A stretch of DNA of 64,000 nt, taken from contig NZ_CP049910.1 in NCBI RefSeq assembly GCF_011305995.1, positions 1,116,001 to 1,180,000 on the forward strand. The letters are read 5' to 3'. Below are positions 1 to 7,550 of the stretch, piece after piece. The notes under the pieces are model-generated. The model had not been told where the DNA came from. It made no database searches and saw nothing but the letters and a program-made list of their open reading frames with translations. Source of the stretch: Diaphorobacter sp. HDW4A (lineage in GTDB: Bacteria > Pseudomonadota > Gammaproteobacteria > Burkholderiales > Burkholderiaceae_C). The position numbers and the translations under genes are program-made. Positions within the stretch are counted from its first letter, which is position 1. Each line of letters begins with the position of its first letter.

Positions 1-1436
1 CGCGAGGCGATGCGTTTCTCGATTTCTGCGTTCACCGCATCCTGCGTGCTGTCCTCCTCGAATTCCTCCTCAGCAACCTTGCCGCCGAGGGCTTCGTGCA
101 TCCGCGCCGTGGTCTTGCCGCCTTGGCTGGAATGCGCCTCGTCAATCAACAGCGCGAAGCTCTTGCCGGAGAGGTCGCCCAGCTCATCGAGGATGAACGG
201 GAATTTCTGCACCGTGGTGACGATGATCTTCTTGCCCCGGCGCAGGTACTCGCGCAGCTCCTGCGCGTTGTCGGAGTGGCCGAAGATTGCCGCAACGTGG
301 TCGTAACCCTTGATGGTGCGGGCGATCTGCGTGTCCAGCGCGCGCCGGTCGGTAATCACGATGATGGAATCGAACTGCGCCGTCATCGGGTCGTCCTTGC
401 GGCGCAACTCCACCAACTGGTGCGCCAGCCAGGCGATGGTGTTGCTCTTGCCGCTGCCTGCCGAATGCTGGATCAGATAGCGCTTGCCCACTCCGTCGGC
501 GTGGGCACGGCGCAGCAGGGCGCGCACCGTGCGCAACTGATGGAAGCGCGGGAAGATCTGCTTGCGCTTCTTGCGTTTCTTGCCGCTGGCGTCCGCTTCT
601 TCCTCCTCCACCACCTGCGCGTAGCTTTCAATGATGTTGGCCAGCGATTCGCGGGTCAGCACCTGCTTCCACATGTAGTCGGTCTTCAGGCCATCTGGGT
701 TGGGCGGATTGCCTGCGCCGCTGTTCCAGCCCTGGTTGAATGGCAGGAACCACGATGCCTTGCCCTTGAGCTCGGTGCAGAACGCGGCCTCCGCGTCATC
801 GACCGCGACGTGCGCGACGCAACGACCCAGCTGGAACAGCAGCTCCTGCGGGCTGCGCGTGGTCTGGTACTGGACGATGGCGTCGGCCAGGGTCTGCTTG
901 GTCAGCGAGTTTTTCAACTCGAAGGTCAGCACCGGCAGGCCATTGATGAAGATCGCCAAGTCCAGTTCGTTGCCGGAATCGTTGCTGTAGCGCACCTGCC
1001 GAGTGACGCTGAAGATGTTCTTGCCGAAGGCATCCGCTGCAGCGGCATTGCCCGGTGTGGGCAGCAGCTTGTAGAGATCGACGTGTACCGGCCCGTGGCT
1101 CACGCCCTTGCGCAGCACGTCCACAACGCCACGCTTGGTGATCTCGCCTTGCAGGCGGTGAAGGAACTGGGTGCGCTTGATGCCGTCCGCCACCAATTCC
1201 AGTGTGTCCACTACCCTGGGCTGGGTGGCCTGCAAGAAGGCCAGCAACCGCGCCACATCCAGCGCCACATCGCGGTTGTAGTCGGCGGGCTTACCCTGCA
1301 CGTAGCCGTTGTGGGTGGCCGCGAAGTCCGTGGGAGCTAGCTCATTGCTGTACTCGGGCTGCGGCACTCCGGTCAGGCCGCGCACCACGCGCGCCTCAAA
1401 CCAACGCTCGCTGGTGTCAGTCTTCGCCATCGCCAT
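1..1436 (-). CDS. hsdR: Type I restriction enzyme subunit R, HsdR (partial, N-terminal part)
   Basis: This is the restriction and translocation subunit of a type I restriction-modification complex; the gene runs off the left edge, so only about 478 N-terminal residues are present. Reading the minus strand, a nuclease-type core appears near residues 157-175 (LDLAIF followed by FELK, the E-x-K part of a PD-(D/E)xK site). A Walker A motif HSAGSGKS lies near residues 324-331 and a DEAH box (LLIDEAHSS) near 429-437, as in superfamily 2 motors. Two in-frame ATGs (1436 and 1430) are possible; either overlaps the end of hsdS by 14-20 bp, so the gene is the third of a translationally coupled hsdM-hsdS-hsdR operon. 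Family assignment is secure; the C-terminus cannot be assessed. Confidence 0.96.
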   Translation of the reverse strand, partial: MAMAKTDTSERWFEARVVRGLTGVPQPEYSNELAPTDFAATHNGYVQGKPADYNRDVALDVARLLAFLQATQPRVVDTLELVADGIKRTQFLHRLQGEITKRGVVDVLRKGVSHGPVHVDLYKLLPTPGNAAAADAFGKNIFSVTRQVRYSNDSGNELDLAIFINGLPVLTFELKNSLTKQTLADAIVQYQTTRSPQELLFQLGRCVAHVAVDDAEAAFCTELKGKASWFLPFNQGWNSGAGNPPNPDGLKTDYMWKQVLTRESLANIIESYAQVVEEEEADASGKKRKKRKQIFPRFHQLRTVRALLRRAHADGVGKRYLIQHSAGSGKSNTIAWLAHQLVELRRKDDPMTAQFDSIIVITDRRALDTQIARTIKGYDHVAAIFGHSDNAQELREYLRRGKKIIVTTVQKFPFILDELGDLSGKSFALLIDEAHSSQGGKTTARMHEALGGKVAEEEFEEDSTQDAVNAEIEKRIAS

Positions 1437-2844
1437 CCTCCTCGTCTGTCACGTCTTCCTGGTCATCGCCCCGCGCGGCCAGCGCTGCGTCGTCCACCAC
1501 GTCCTCCGGGCCGGGCTGCCAGCTGCGCACGTCCACTTGACCGGTGACCACATCGGCAATCAAGCGGTCGCGGTATTCGCGGATCAGCTTGATTTCCTCT
1601 TCCGTGCGGGCGATGGCGACGTCCAGCGGTTGGCACTTATTGGTGATCCAGCGACAGATGGATTGCTGTTCCTCGACCGGCGGCAACGCAACGACCGCGT
1701 TTTTCACATCGTGCTTACCGAGTGCAAAACGTGTAACGCCGTTGGCGAGAACATGGAACTGCTGCGCCGTGCGCGCCGAGCCGATGACGCGAAACAGGAA
1801 CTCGCCCAACACGCGATTCGGTACGGGGCGCAGCAGGCCTAGGTGATATGCGCACACCACGCCGGGCAAATCCTCCGGCACCCAGGCGGGAACCCCTATG
1901 TCGTCCGGCGTTTCGGAATCCTTGGTCAGAATGACATCACCCGCTTTCAGCGTCAGGCGGGCGATCTCCACCTCCGTCGCTGTGGCGCGCATCAAGTCCA
2001 TATCGCCGGTGATGCGGTCGTTCTTGTAGACGTCGGTGTAGTTGCACAGGCGAACCGGTGTTTCGTGGTTTTGAGAATGCTTGTCCACTCCGCTGAAGCG
2101 CACATCCGCAATGTGCTTGATGAAGGCCACGTTCCAATGCTCTGGTACTTCACCCAGCCATTCGATGCCGGACGGCTTCAGCGTCACCGAAGCATCTAGA
2201 CCGTGCGTGACGGCGTGGTCGATGATGCGTAGCTTCTGCTCTGTGAGCAGCTTGATGAGATTGCGCTTGACCTGGATGAGGCGGGCGATGTGGGAATCTT
2301 GTGCACGGAGATAGGCAACAATCTGGTCTTGCTCGGGGCGCGGGGGCAGCGGAATCTCCAGCGCCGTGAAGCGATCCGAGTAGAGGCGCAAGAAGCCTGA
2401 AGTGCCTGTCCCAAGCCCCTTCGATTCCGAACGGAACAACCCGCGCATTGGCCACGAACGGAAGAGGTGGCCAAGATATTCTGGGTTGTCGTCGCGGAGC
2501 AAGCGGAATACGGCGTAGTCCGGGCTGACCAAACCGGGCTGGCGGTTGCGGAAGAACATGGCGTTGCCTGCCTGCATCCGGTTCAACACAAGCTCGTCCG
2601 GTTGTGCCTTCTTGTAGCCAATGAGGTTCTCTGGGGCGATGCGCTTCACCGACACATCGTTATGCGGCACCAAGCCCCGCTGCATACGCATAGACAGCAG
2701 CGTTTCCTCGCCGGTTTTCGACCGGTCGTCAATTTCCCGCAAGAAGTTCTTGGCACGCAGCAACGACCAGTGCTCCGGCACACGCGGTACCCAGCGCGAA
2801 CGAAGCGGCTGGTAGTTCGGATAGGGACTCGCCGCCGCCATCAC
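1417..2844 (-). CDS. hsdS: Type I restriction enzyme specificity subunit, HsdS
   Basis: This 475-residue protein supplies the DNA target recognition of the type I complex. It shows the expected duplicated layout: two target-recognition domains, each introduced by a similar phrase (WVPRVPEHW near the N-terminus and WLGEVPEHW near the middle). Each is followed by a conserved helical spacer (LPPRPEQDQIVAYL and LPPVEEQQSICRWI). The C-terminal tail is strongly acidic (EDVTDEEDGDGED). Its ATG overlaps the hsdM stop codon in an ATGA arrangement at 2841-2844, and hsdR starts inside its 3' end. The target sequence cannot be predicted from the protein. Confidence 0.95.
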   Translation of the reverse strand: MMAAASPYPNYQPLRSRWVPRVPEHWSLLRAKNFLREIDDRSKTGEETLLSMRMQRGLVPHNDVSVKRIAPENLIGYKKAQPDELVLNRMQAGNAMFFRNRQPGLVSPDYAVFRLLRDDNPEYLGHLFRSWPMRGLFRSESKGLGTGTSGFLRLYSDRFTALEIPLPPRPEQDQIVAYLRAQDSHIARLIQVKRNLIKLLTEQKLRIIDHAVTHGLDASVTLKPSGIEWLGEVPEHWNVAFIKHIADVRFSGVDKHSQNHETPVRLCNYTDVYKNDRITGDMDLMRATATEVEIARLTLKAGDVILTKDSETPDDIGVPAWVPEDLPGVVCAYHLGLLRPVPNRVLGEFLFRVIGSARTAQQFHVLANGVTRFALGKHDVKNAVVALPPVEEQQSICRWITNKCQPLDVAIARTEEEIKLIREYRDRLIADVVTGQVDVRSWQPGPEDVVDDAALAARGDDQEDVTDEEDGDGED

Positions 2845-5225
2845 GCGCGCCCCACGATCTTGTGCAGCAAACCTTCGCTCTGCTGCTCCAGTGCGAGGAT
2901 GTCAGCGCGGATTTCCGCCAGCGTGCGCAGCGGTGCTGGCTTGTAGAAGTAGCGAGCGAAGGAAATCTCGTAGCCGATCTGGGTTTTGTCCGTGGCGATC
3001 CACGCGCCTGGCGCGTGTGGCAGCACCTCGCGGACGAAGAAGGCGTCGATGCCGCCCGGTTCCTTCAACGGCACTTGCTCGGTGTCGCGCAGCTCGCTGT
3101 CGGGCTCGTGCTCGATCATGAAGCGATCCTTGCCCACGATTTCCAGGTACGCGCCATCGAAGGCCGGCTCGAAGTGTTCGCCCGCCTTGAGCTTGCTGCG
3201 CTTGGCGATGACCGGTGGTGCGGCTTCGTCGCGCCAGCTCACCGCCTTGTAGATCGCCTTCCTCTCCGGCGCGCTAAGCTTATCGCCTTGCGCCTTGCAC
3301 GCAGCATCGAATCGGGTTCGGAACTCATTGTGGTCGTCGAACACGGCGTGGCCCAATGCCTGCTGCGCCCGTTGCGCTACCTCCATCAGCCCCTTGTCGC
3401 GCTGCCAGGTCGATGCGTCGAGCAGCTTCTTGCGGCGCTTGGCGGGCACGGCCTTGCGCGCAGTGGAGGCCTCACTGTCGTCGCCACTTTCACTGTCTTC
3501 GCTGTCGTCGTCTTCGTTCTCGTCCTCGCCTTTCAACCATGCCTCGATGGCGGGTTTGCGTTTGGCGAACTCGATATAAAGCGCCTCGCCATGGGTGGCA
3601 TAGATCTCGGCGCGCAGCGCCTCGTCCCCGGAGGCAAAGCGCAGGGGCTCAATGCGTTCATCAGAGAGCTGGCTCTTCAGACGCAGCGGGCGCTCGACGG
3701 TAATCTTCCAGTAGCCAAAGTCCTGGGTGTCGAACCATTTGGACTGGGCGGTTTCCTGTGCTTCGCCGAGGTAGAGATCGATGATTCGCTGGATGTCTCC
3801 GTCCGAGAGTTCGCAGTTCTTCTTGCCGAGGTTGCGGCGCAGCGGCTGGGACCAGCCGCTGGCGTCGATCAACTGCACCTTGCCTCGGCGCGGTTCGGCC
3901 TTCCTGTTGGCCAGCACCCAGATATAGGTGGCGATGCCGGTGTTGTAGAAAATGTTGAGCGGTAGGGCGATGATGGCTTCCAGCCAGTCGTTCTCCAGCA
4001 CCCAGCGACGGATATTGCTCTCGCCCTGGCCCGCGTCGCCGGTGAACAGCGCCGAGCCGTTATGCACCAGCGCAATGCGGCTGCCCAGTGGCGTGTTGTG
4101 CTTCATCTTTTGCAGCTTGTTCACCTGGAACATGAGCTGCCCGTCGCTGGAACGGGTGAGGAGCTTGAATTCAGCTTTGCCCGCGTGGCTGACGATGAAG
4201 CGCGGGTCGCTGAACTCCTTCTTGCCGCCCATGCGCTCCAGATCGGTCTTCCAACTCTTGCCGTAGGGCGGGTTGGAGATCATGAAATCGAATTCGCGGC
4301 TGCGGAACTGGTCGGCAGACAAGGTGGATTTGTCCGCGCCGCCGACGATGTTCTCGGCCTCTGCGCCTTCGCCCTTCAAGAGCAGGTCGGCCTTGCAGAT
4401 GGCGTAGGTTTCGTCGCTGATCTCCTGCCCGAACAGGTGGATCGACACTTCCTTGCCGTGCTCCTCTGCCAGTTCGTGCAAGGCTTCCTCGGCCACGGTG
4501 AGCATGCCGCCTGTCCCGCAGGAGCCGTCGTAGAGTGAATAGGTGCTGGACTCGATCTGGTCGGCCACCGGCAGGAATAACAACTTGGCCATGAGCTGCA
4601 CCACGTCGCGCGGGGTGAAGTGCTCGCCAGCCTCTTCGTTGTTTTCTTCGTTGAAGCGGCGGATCAGCTCTTCGAACACCGTGCCCATGCCGTGGTTGTC
4701 CAGCGCGGGCAGCTTGATGCGGCCGTCAGCATCCTTCGCGGGCAGCGGCGCGAGATTGACCTCGGGGTCGAGGAAGTCGTCGATCAAGTAGCCGAGGACG
4801 TGGGAATCCACCAGCTTCTGGATCTGATTTCGAAAATTGAACTTCGTGAGGATTTCCTGCACGTTGGGCGAGAAGCCGTCCAGATACGCAATGAAGTCAT
4901 CGCGCAGGCGCTGTCCAGCGGCGCTAGCCTTCAGTTTGGCCAGCGTGAATTCCGAGACGTTGTAGAACGCCTGACCCGCCGCCATACGCAGCGCGCCGTC
5001 CTGCTCGGCCACCTTGTGGGTGTCGAGAAACTTCTTGCGCTCCAGCACAGCGTCCTTGGTGGCTTCAAGCACTGCATCGAGTCGCCGCAGCACGGTGAAG
5101 GGTAGTATCACGTCGCGATACTTGCCGCGCACGTAGACATCGCGCAGACGGTCGTCTGCGATATTCCAAATGAAGTCGGAAATCCACTTGATCTGACTTT
5201 GGTCTTGTTGCTTTTTAGCCTTCAT
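2841..5225 (-). CDS. hsdM: Type I restriction enzyme DNA methyltransferase subunit, HsdM (long form)
   Basis: This is the N6-adenine methyltransferase of the type I system, which uses S-adenosylmethionine to modify the host target sites. An HsdM N-terminal domain (WISDFIWNIADDRLRDVYVRG near residue 14) is followed by EHFTPRDVVQLM (201-212), SAM-binding motif I GSCGTGGML (234-242) and catalytic motif IV NPPY (318-321). At 794 residues it is longer than the common 500-residue HsdM proteins. The extra C-terminal part contains an acidic run near 566-586 followed by a basic KAVPAKRRKK segment near 591-600, then a further folded-looking region. It is first in the hsdM-hsdS-hsdR operon and divergent from the cassette beginning at 5440. 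Confidence 0.95.
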   Translation of the reverse strand: MKAKKQQDQSQIKWISDFIWNIADDRLRDVYVRGKYRDVILPFTVLRRLDAVLEATKDAVLERKKFLDTHKVAEQDGALRMAAGQAFYNVSEFTLAKLKASAAGQRLRDDFIAYLDGFSPNVQEILTKFNFRNQIQKLVDSHVLGYLIDDFLDPEVNLAPLPAKDADGRIKLPALDNHGMGTVFEELIRRFNEENNEEAGEHFTPRDVVQLMAKLLFLPVADQIESSTYSLYDGSCGTGGMLTVAEEALHELAEEHGKEVSIHLFGQEISDETYAICKADLLLKGEGAEAENIVGGADKSTLSADQFRSREFDFMISNPPYGKSWKTDLERMGGKKEFSDPRFIVSHAGKAEFKLLTRSSDGQLMFQVNKLQKMKHNTPLGSRIALVHNGSALFTGDAGQGESNIRRWVLENDWLEAIIALPLNIFYNTGIATYIWVLANRKAEPRRGKVQLIDASGWSQPLRRNLGKKNCELSDGDIQRIIDLYLGEAQETAQSKWFDTQDFGYWKITVERPLRLKSQLSDERIEPLRFASGDEALRAEIYATHGEALYIEFAKRKPAIEAWLKGEDENEDDDSEDSESGDDSEASTARKAVPAKRRKKLLDASTWQRDKGLMEVAQRAQQALGHAVFDDHNEFRTRFDAACKAQGDKLSAPERKAIYKAVSWRDEAAPPVIAKRSKLKAGEHFEPAFDGAYLEIVGKDRFMIEHEPDSELRDTEQVPLKEPGGIDAFFVREVLPHAPGAWIATDKTQIGYEISFARYFYKPAPLRTLAEIRADILALEQQSEGLLHKIVGRA

Positions 5226-5439
5226 TGAGCGCGTTATCCTGCTCGATATTCCGAACTGAGAATTATTTTGTAGCCCCCATCTGCAGTCGGATGACTATAT
5301 TCCTTGTGATTGGGCAGCCTGTTGCATCGTGGACAGGAAGGGGGCACTGGGAAGATGCAGGCGGGAGTTTACGCTGCCAATGCATTAGAGGGAGCCTGTT
5401 GGTGGTGCATATCAGGCGTCGTGACGGAACACTCACGCC
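5226..5439. other. Divergent intergenic region between hsdM and the small-gene cassette
   Basis: This 214-bp spacer separates the 5' ends of hsdM (minus strand) and the 274-residue gene (plus strand), so it must hold promoters for both directions. I see no convincing -35/-10 pair, no long palindrome and no gene. Confidence 0.5.
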
Positions 5440-6264
5440 ATGAACCAATCAAGACTCTCCAACCTCCAGGTCACAGTGCAGGCCGCCAGCGATCGCTTGG
5501 CCGACGCTCTGTTGGCAGGTGCAGATACCAGCAAGGCCCGCGCGGCATTGGACCAAGCGCGTGCTGCGCTACAGTCGTACCATGACGCTGAACAAGTAGC
5601 TGAGCTTGAACGCTGGCAGGAACACGCCAATATTCAGGCAGCCGAAAACGCCAAGGCGGAGGCTGAATCAGTGGGCAAGGCCTTGAAGGCGGTTCGCAAC
5701 ACTGTGGAGCGCGTGCAAGTTCCCGAGTGCATTGAGCTGTTCGCGCCGTTCGAGTATCCCGTTGTCGCCAAGGCCGCTGCTGAGGTCGCACGCCTGAAGC
5801 TGGAGATTGAGTCGAGCGAACCCGAGCGGAGGAAAATCGCCGATGAGGTCGATGCGCTCACTGGTCGCGCCAACGCCAAGCGCGTTGAGGCGAACGCCAT
5901 CCGCTCCCGTCGTCTGGCCGGTCACGAAGAAGCCAGTGATGCGGCGACACTGCACTTGCTTGAAGCGGACGCAAACGATCTCGGAGGCCTGGCGCGGGCA
6001 GCTCAGCAGCACCTTCAAGTCTTGGGGCAGCCGGTTATGGCCTTGCTGCAACAATTGGCAGCCGCTGAGCAAAAAATGAAGGCAGCTCAGGTGGAAGCGG
6101 CGCTGCACGGCCAGGCCGATCGCGTGCGTGCGCTGGAAGCCGCGCTCATCGATGGCGTGCGCGAACTGCGCGGCAGCATGCTCAAGGTCGGGTTTACGAA
6201 CCTGCCGAACTTTTTCTTGCCGGCGCAGAAGCTGCGCGATGTGGCAAATGGGTTGCCTGTATGA
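5440..6264 (+). CDS. Hypothetical coiled-coil protein, first gene of the small-gene cassette
   Basis: I do not recognise this 274-residue protein. It is rich in Ala, Glu, Gln, Lys and Arg with long stretches lacking Pro and Gly (for example residues 15-90 and 120-240), which suggests extended helices or a coiled coil. The C-terminal 30 residues (GFTNLPNFFLPAQKLRDVANGLPV) look more globular. There is no signal peptide or membrane segment, so it is probably cytoplasmic. Its stop codon overlaps the next start (ATGA at 6261-6264), which marks it as part of a coupled cassette of four genes between the type I restriction operon and the HNH nuclease. A phage- or plasmid-derived origin is possible but not shown by the sequence. 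Confidence 0.8.
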   Translation: MNQSRLSNLQVTVQAASDRLADALLAGADTSKARAALDQARAALQSYHDAEQVAELERWQEHANIQAAENAKAEAESVGKALKAVRNTVERVQVPECIELFAPFEYPVVAKAAAEVARLKLEIESSEPERRKIADEVDALTGRANAKRVEANAIRSRRLAGHEEASDAATLHLLEADANDLGGLARAAQQHLQVLGQPVMALLQQLAAAEQKMKAAQVEAALHGQADRVRALEAALIDGVRELRGSMLKVGFTNLPNFFLPAQKLRDVANGLPV

Positions 6265-6533
6265 GTGCAACCGCTCGTACCAACAAGGGCCGCTTCCCGC
6301 CTGGCGTGAGCGGCAATCGCAAGGGCCGTCCAACCAACATACGCCGAATTCGCGAGCAGTACGAAGCCGACCTGTTGGCACTGGGAGCGACCAAGGAGGA
6401 TATCGATACGCTGCTTGACGTCAGCTCCGATAAGGCCAAAGGCGTTGCAGCCGTCGTCGCGCTGGCTGCGACCGTCGTAGACCTGATTCACCACTCCGAC
6501 TCCGTCCGTCGCAACCGATTCAACCAGATCTGA
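6261..6533 (+). CDS. Small DUF5681-like protein
   Basis: This 90-residue basic protein carries near its N-terminus the phrase KGRFPPGVSGNRKGRP (about residues 9-24). It closely resembles the 'FxPGxSGNPKGRP' signature of DUF5681 proteins, often found near phage terminases and on mobile elements. The rest is a short helical region (EQYEADLLALGATKEDIDTLL) and an Ala/Val-rich segment. The start overlaps the preceding stop by 4 bp (ATGA), implying translational coupling. The molecular function is not known; the family resemblance is from memory of the motif and not from a search. Confidence 0.8.
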   Translation: MSATARTNKGRFPPGVSGNRKGRPTNIRRIREQYEADLLALGATKEDIDTLLDVSSDKAKGVAAVVALAATVVDLIHHSDSVRRNRFNQI

Positions 6534-6590
6534 GCGGCGGTTTTGCTGGCGCATATCCCGCGCCGGCCTTTTTATTCAAGGAGCACCAAC

Positions 6591-6839
6591 GTGGCTGCCA
6601 AGAAGAAGAGTTTTAGCGAGCTGCTCAAGGAGCTCAACGAGTTTGATACCAAGCCACGTCAGCGGCTGCTGGTGAAGTCGCACGTTGCCAGTGGCGCGAA
6701 GGCGACGCAGAAACCAGCCATATCTAAGCAGGACCTGGGCTTGCTGCTCAAGTCTGCGATCAACGATGCGGTGGCGTCCGGCCGGCTGTCTGGCACCAGC
6801 GCGGTGACGGGCCTGAGGGCTCTCGGGTTGGAGGAGTGA
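6591..6839 (+). CDS. Small hypothetical protein, tandem paralogue A
   Basis: This 82-residue protein starts at GTG 6591, preceded by a good ribosome binding site AAGGAG at 6578-6583; an upstream in-frame ATG at 6543 lacks one. The product begins AAKKKSFSELLKELNEF and ends with the module LLLKSAINDAVASGRLSGTS followed by AVTGLRAL. The same layout, with a similar N-terminus, a central LLVK phrase and a similar C-terminal module, occurs in the next gene, so the two are tandem paralogues. Its stop overlaps the region just before the next start. I do not recognise a function; it could be a small DNA-associated or regulatory protein. Confidence 0.75.
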   Translation: MAAKKKSFSELLKELNEFDTKPRQRLLVKSHVASGAKATQKPAISKQDLGLLLKSAINDAVASGRLSGTSAVTGLRALGLEE

Positions 6840-6841
6840 CT

Positions 6842-7258
6842 ATGGCGCGCAAGGGCACTTTCGGCGATGCGCTCGCCAAGGCCATGGACCTCGACGCCGT
6901 GTACGAGACTGAAAATTACGGCAACGACGTGATCTGCCGCATGCTTGCGCATGTCGCAGGGAGGGAAACTCCGACCTCCAGCCCCTCCAGCCCCTCCAGC
7001 CCCTCCAGCGGCTCGCATGCGCTGCAATCGCGTACTAGGCAAGGGGTAGGCGACCCGGGCCAGAATGCGTCTCTGAAGCTGCTCGTCAAAGCGCGCTCAG
7101 CCTCGTCGGGCTCACTGGCTGCCAAGAAACCTCAACCTCAACGCCGTCCATGGAGCCGCGCGCAAGTTGAGCGAGCGCTGAACGATGGTGTAATGCAAGG
7201 TCATATCAGCGGCACGGCGGCGGTCGCTGCATTGAAGGCCTTTGACGGCAAGCGTTGA
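6842..7258 (+). CDS. Small hypothetical protein, tandem paralogue B with Ser/Pro repeat
   Basis: The ATG at 6842 (product MARKGTFGDALAKAM...) is preceded by GGAGGAG at 6831-6837 and is preferred over a GTG six bases upstream. The 138-residue protein repeats the plan of the preceding gene: a basic N-terminus, a central LLVKARSASSGS, and a C-terminal RALNDGVMQGHISGTAAVAA module. It differs by an inserted segment that contains a Ser-Pro repeat encoded by 9-bp tandem units at 6976-7011. It is the last gene of the cassette and is followed by a strong terminator at 7404. Function unknown. Confidence 0.75.
   Translation: MARKGTFGDALAKAMDLDAVYETENYGNDVICRMLAHVAGRETPTSSPSSPSSPSSGSHALQSRTRQGVGDPGQNASLKLLVKARSASSGSLAAKKPQPQRRPWSRAQVERALNDGVMQGHISGTAAVAALKAFDGKR
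6976..7011 (+). repeat. 9-bp tandem repeat (CTCCAGCCC) inside a coding region
   Basis: Four consecutive 9-bp units, three exact copies of CTCCAGCCC and a fourth ending CGG, encode a Ser-Ser-Pro repeat in the preceding entry. The unit is a multiple of three, so copy-number change would alter linker length without a frameshift. Confidence 0.9.
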
Positions 7259-7550
7259 CTGCTCGCACGATACTTGACGGTATGTATGACGGTTCGAAAA
7301 GCCGCAGGTGCTGGATACCCGTTTTCCACAAGGACTTTTCATGCTGATTGACAATTGAGTGGGAGTGATCTTCCAATAAGATCTGCTGGAAATTCTGGCT
7401 CTGAAAGGCCTGCATCTCTTCTGAGGTGCAGGCCTTTTTTGCGTTAGCGCGGAGCTTGTTGGGAGCGTGCGGGTGCAAAGGATTCAGTGCACCATCATCG
7501 GTCTGACTGATCGGCTTTCAGTCAGCGCTTCTTTCAAACGCTTAGCGATG
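7259..7550. other. Convergent intergenic region with terminator
   Basis: This 292-bp gap lies between the plus-strand cassette and the minus-strand HNH nuclease gene. The only clear element is the hairpin terminator at 7404-7440. The sequence is visibly less GC-rich than the flanking chromosome, like the nuclease gene itself. Confidence 0.6.
7404..7440 (+). terminator. Rho-independent terminator after the small-gene cassette
   Basis: A stem AAAGGCCTGCA (7404-7414) pairs perfectly with TGCAGGCCTTT (7427-7437) around a 12-nt loop and runs into a T tract (7435-7440). It ends the plus-strand cassette and may also serve the converging gene. Confidence 0.9.

Noticed and set aside
96..1340. Long plus-strand reading frame of 414 codons
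   Set aside because: It is antisense to hsdR, whose Walker A and DEAH motifs are intact on the minus strand; the plus frame shows no domain.
6548..6572. Hairpin GGCGC / GCGCC followed by T-rich sequence between two cassette genes, considered as a terminator
   Set aside because: The stem is only 5 bp and GGCC separates it from the T run; the genes around it look like one transcript.
6976..7011. Short regular repeats considered as a CRISPR array
   Set aside because: Units are 9 bp, contiguous without spacers and inside a reading frame; this is a coding minisatellite.
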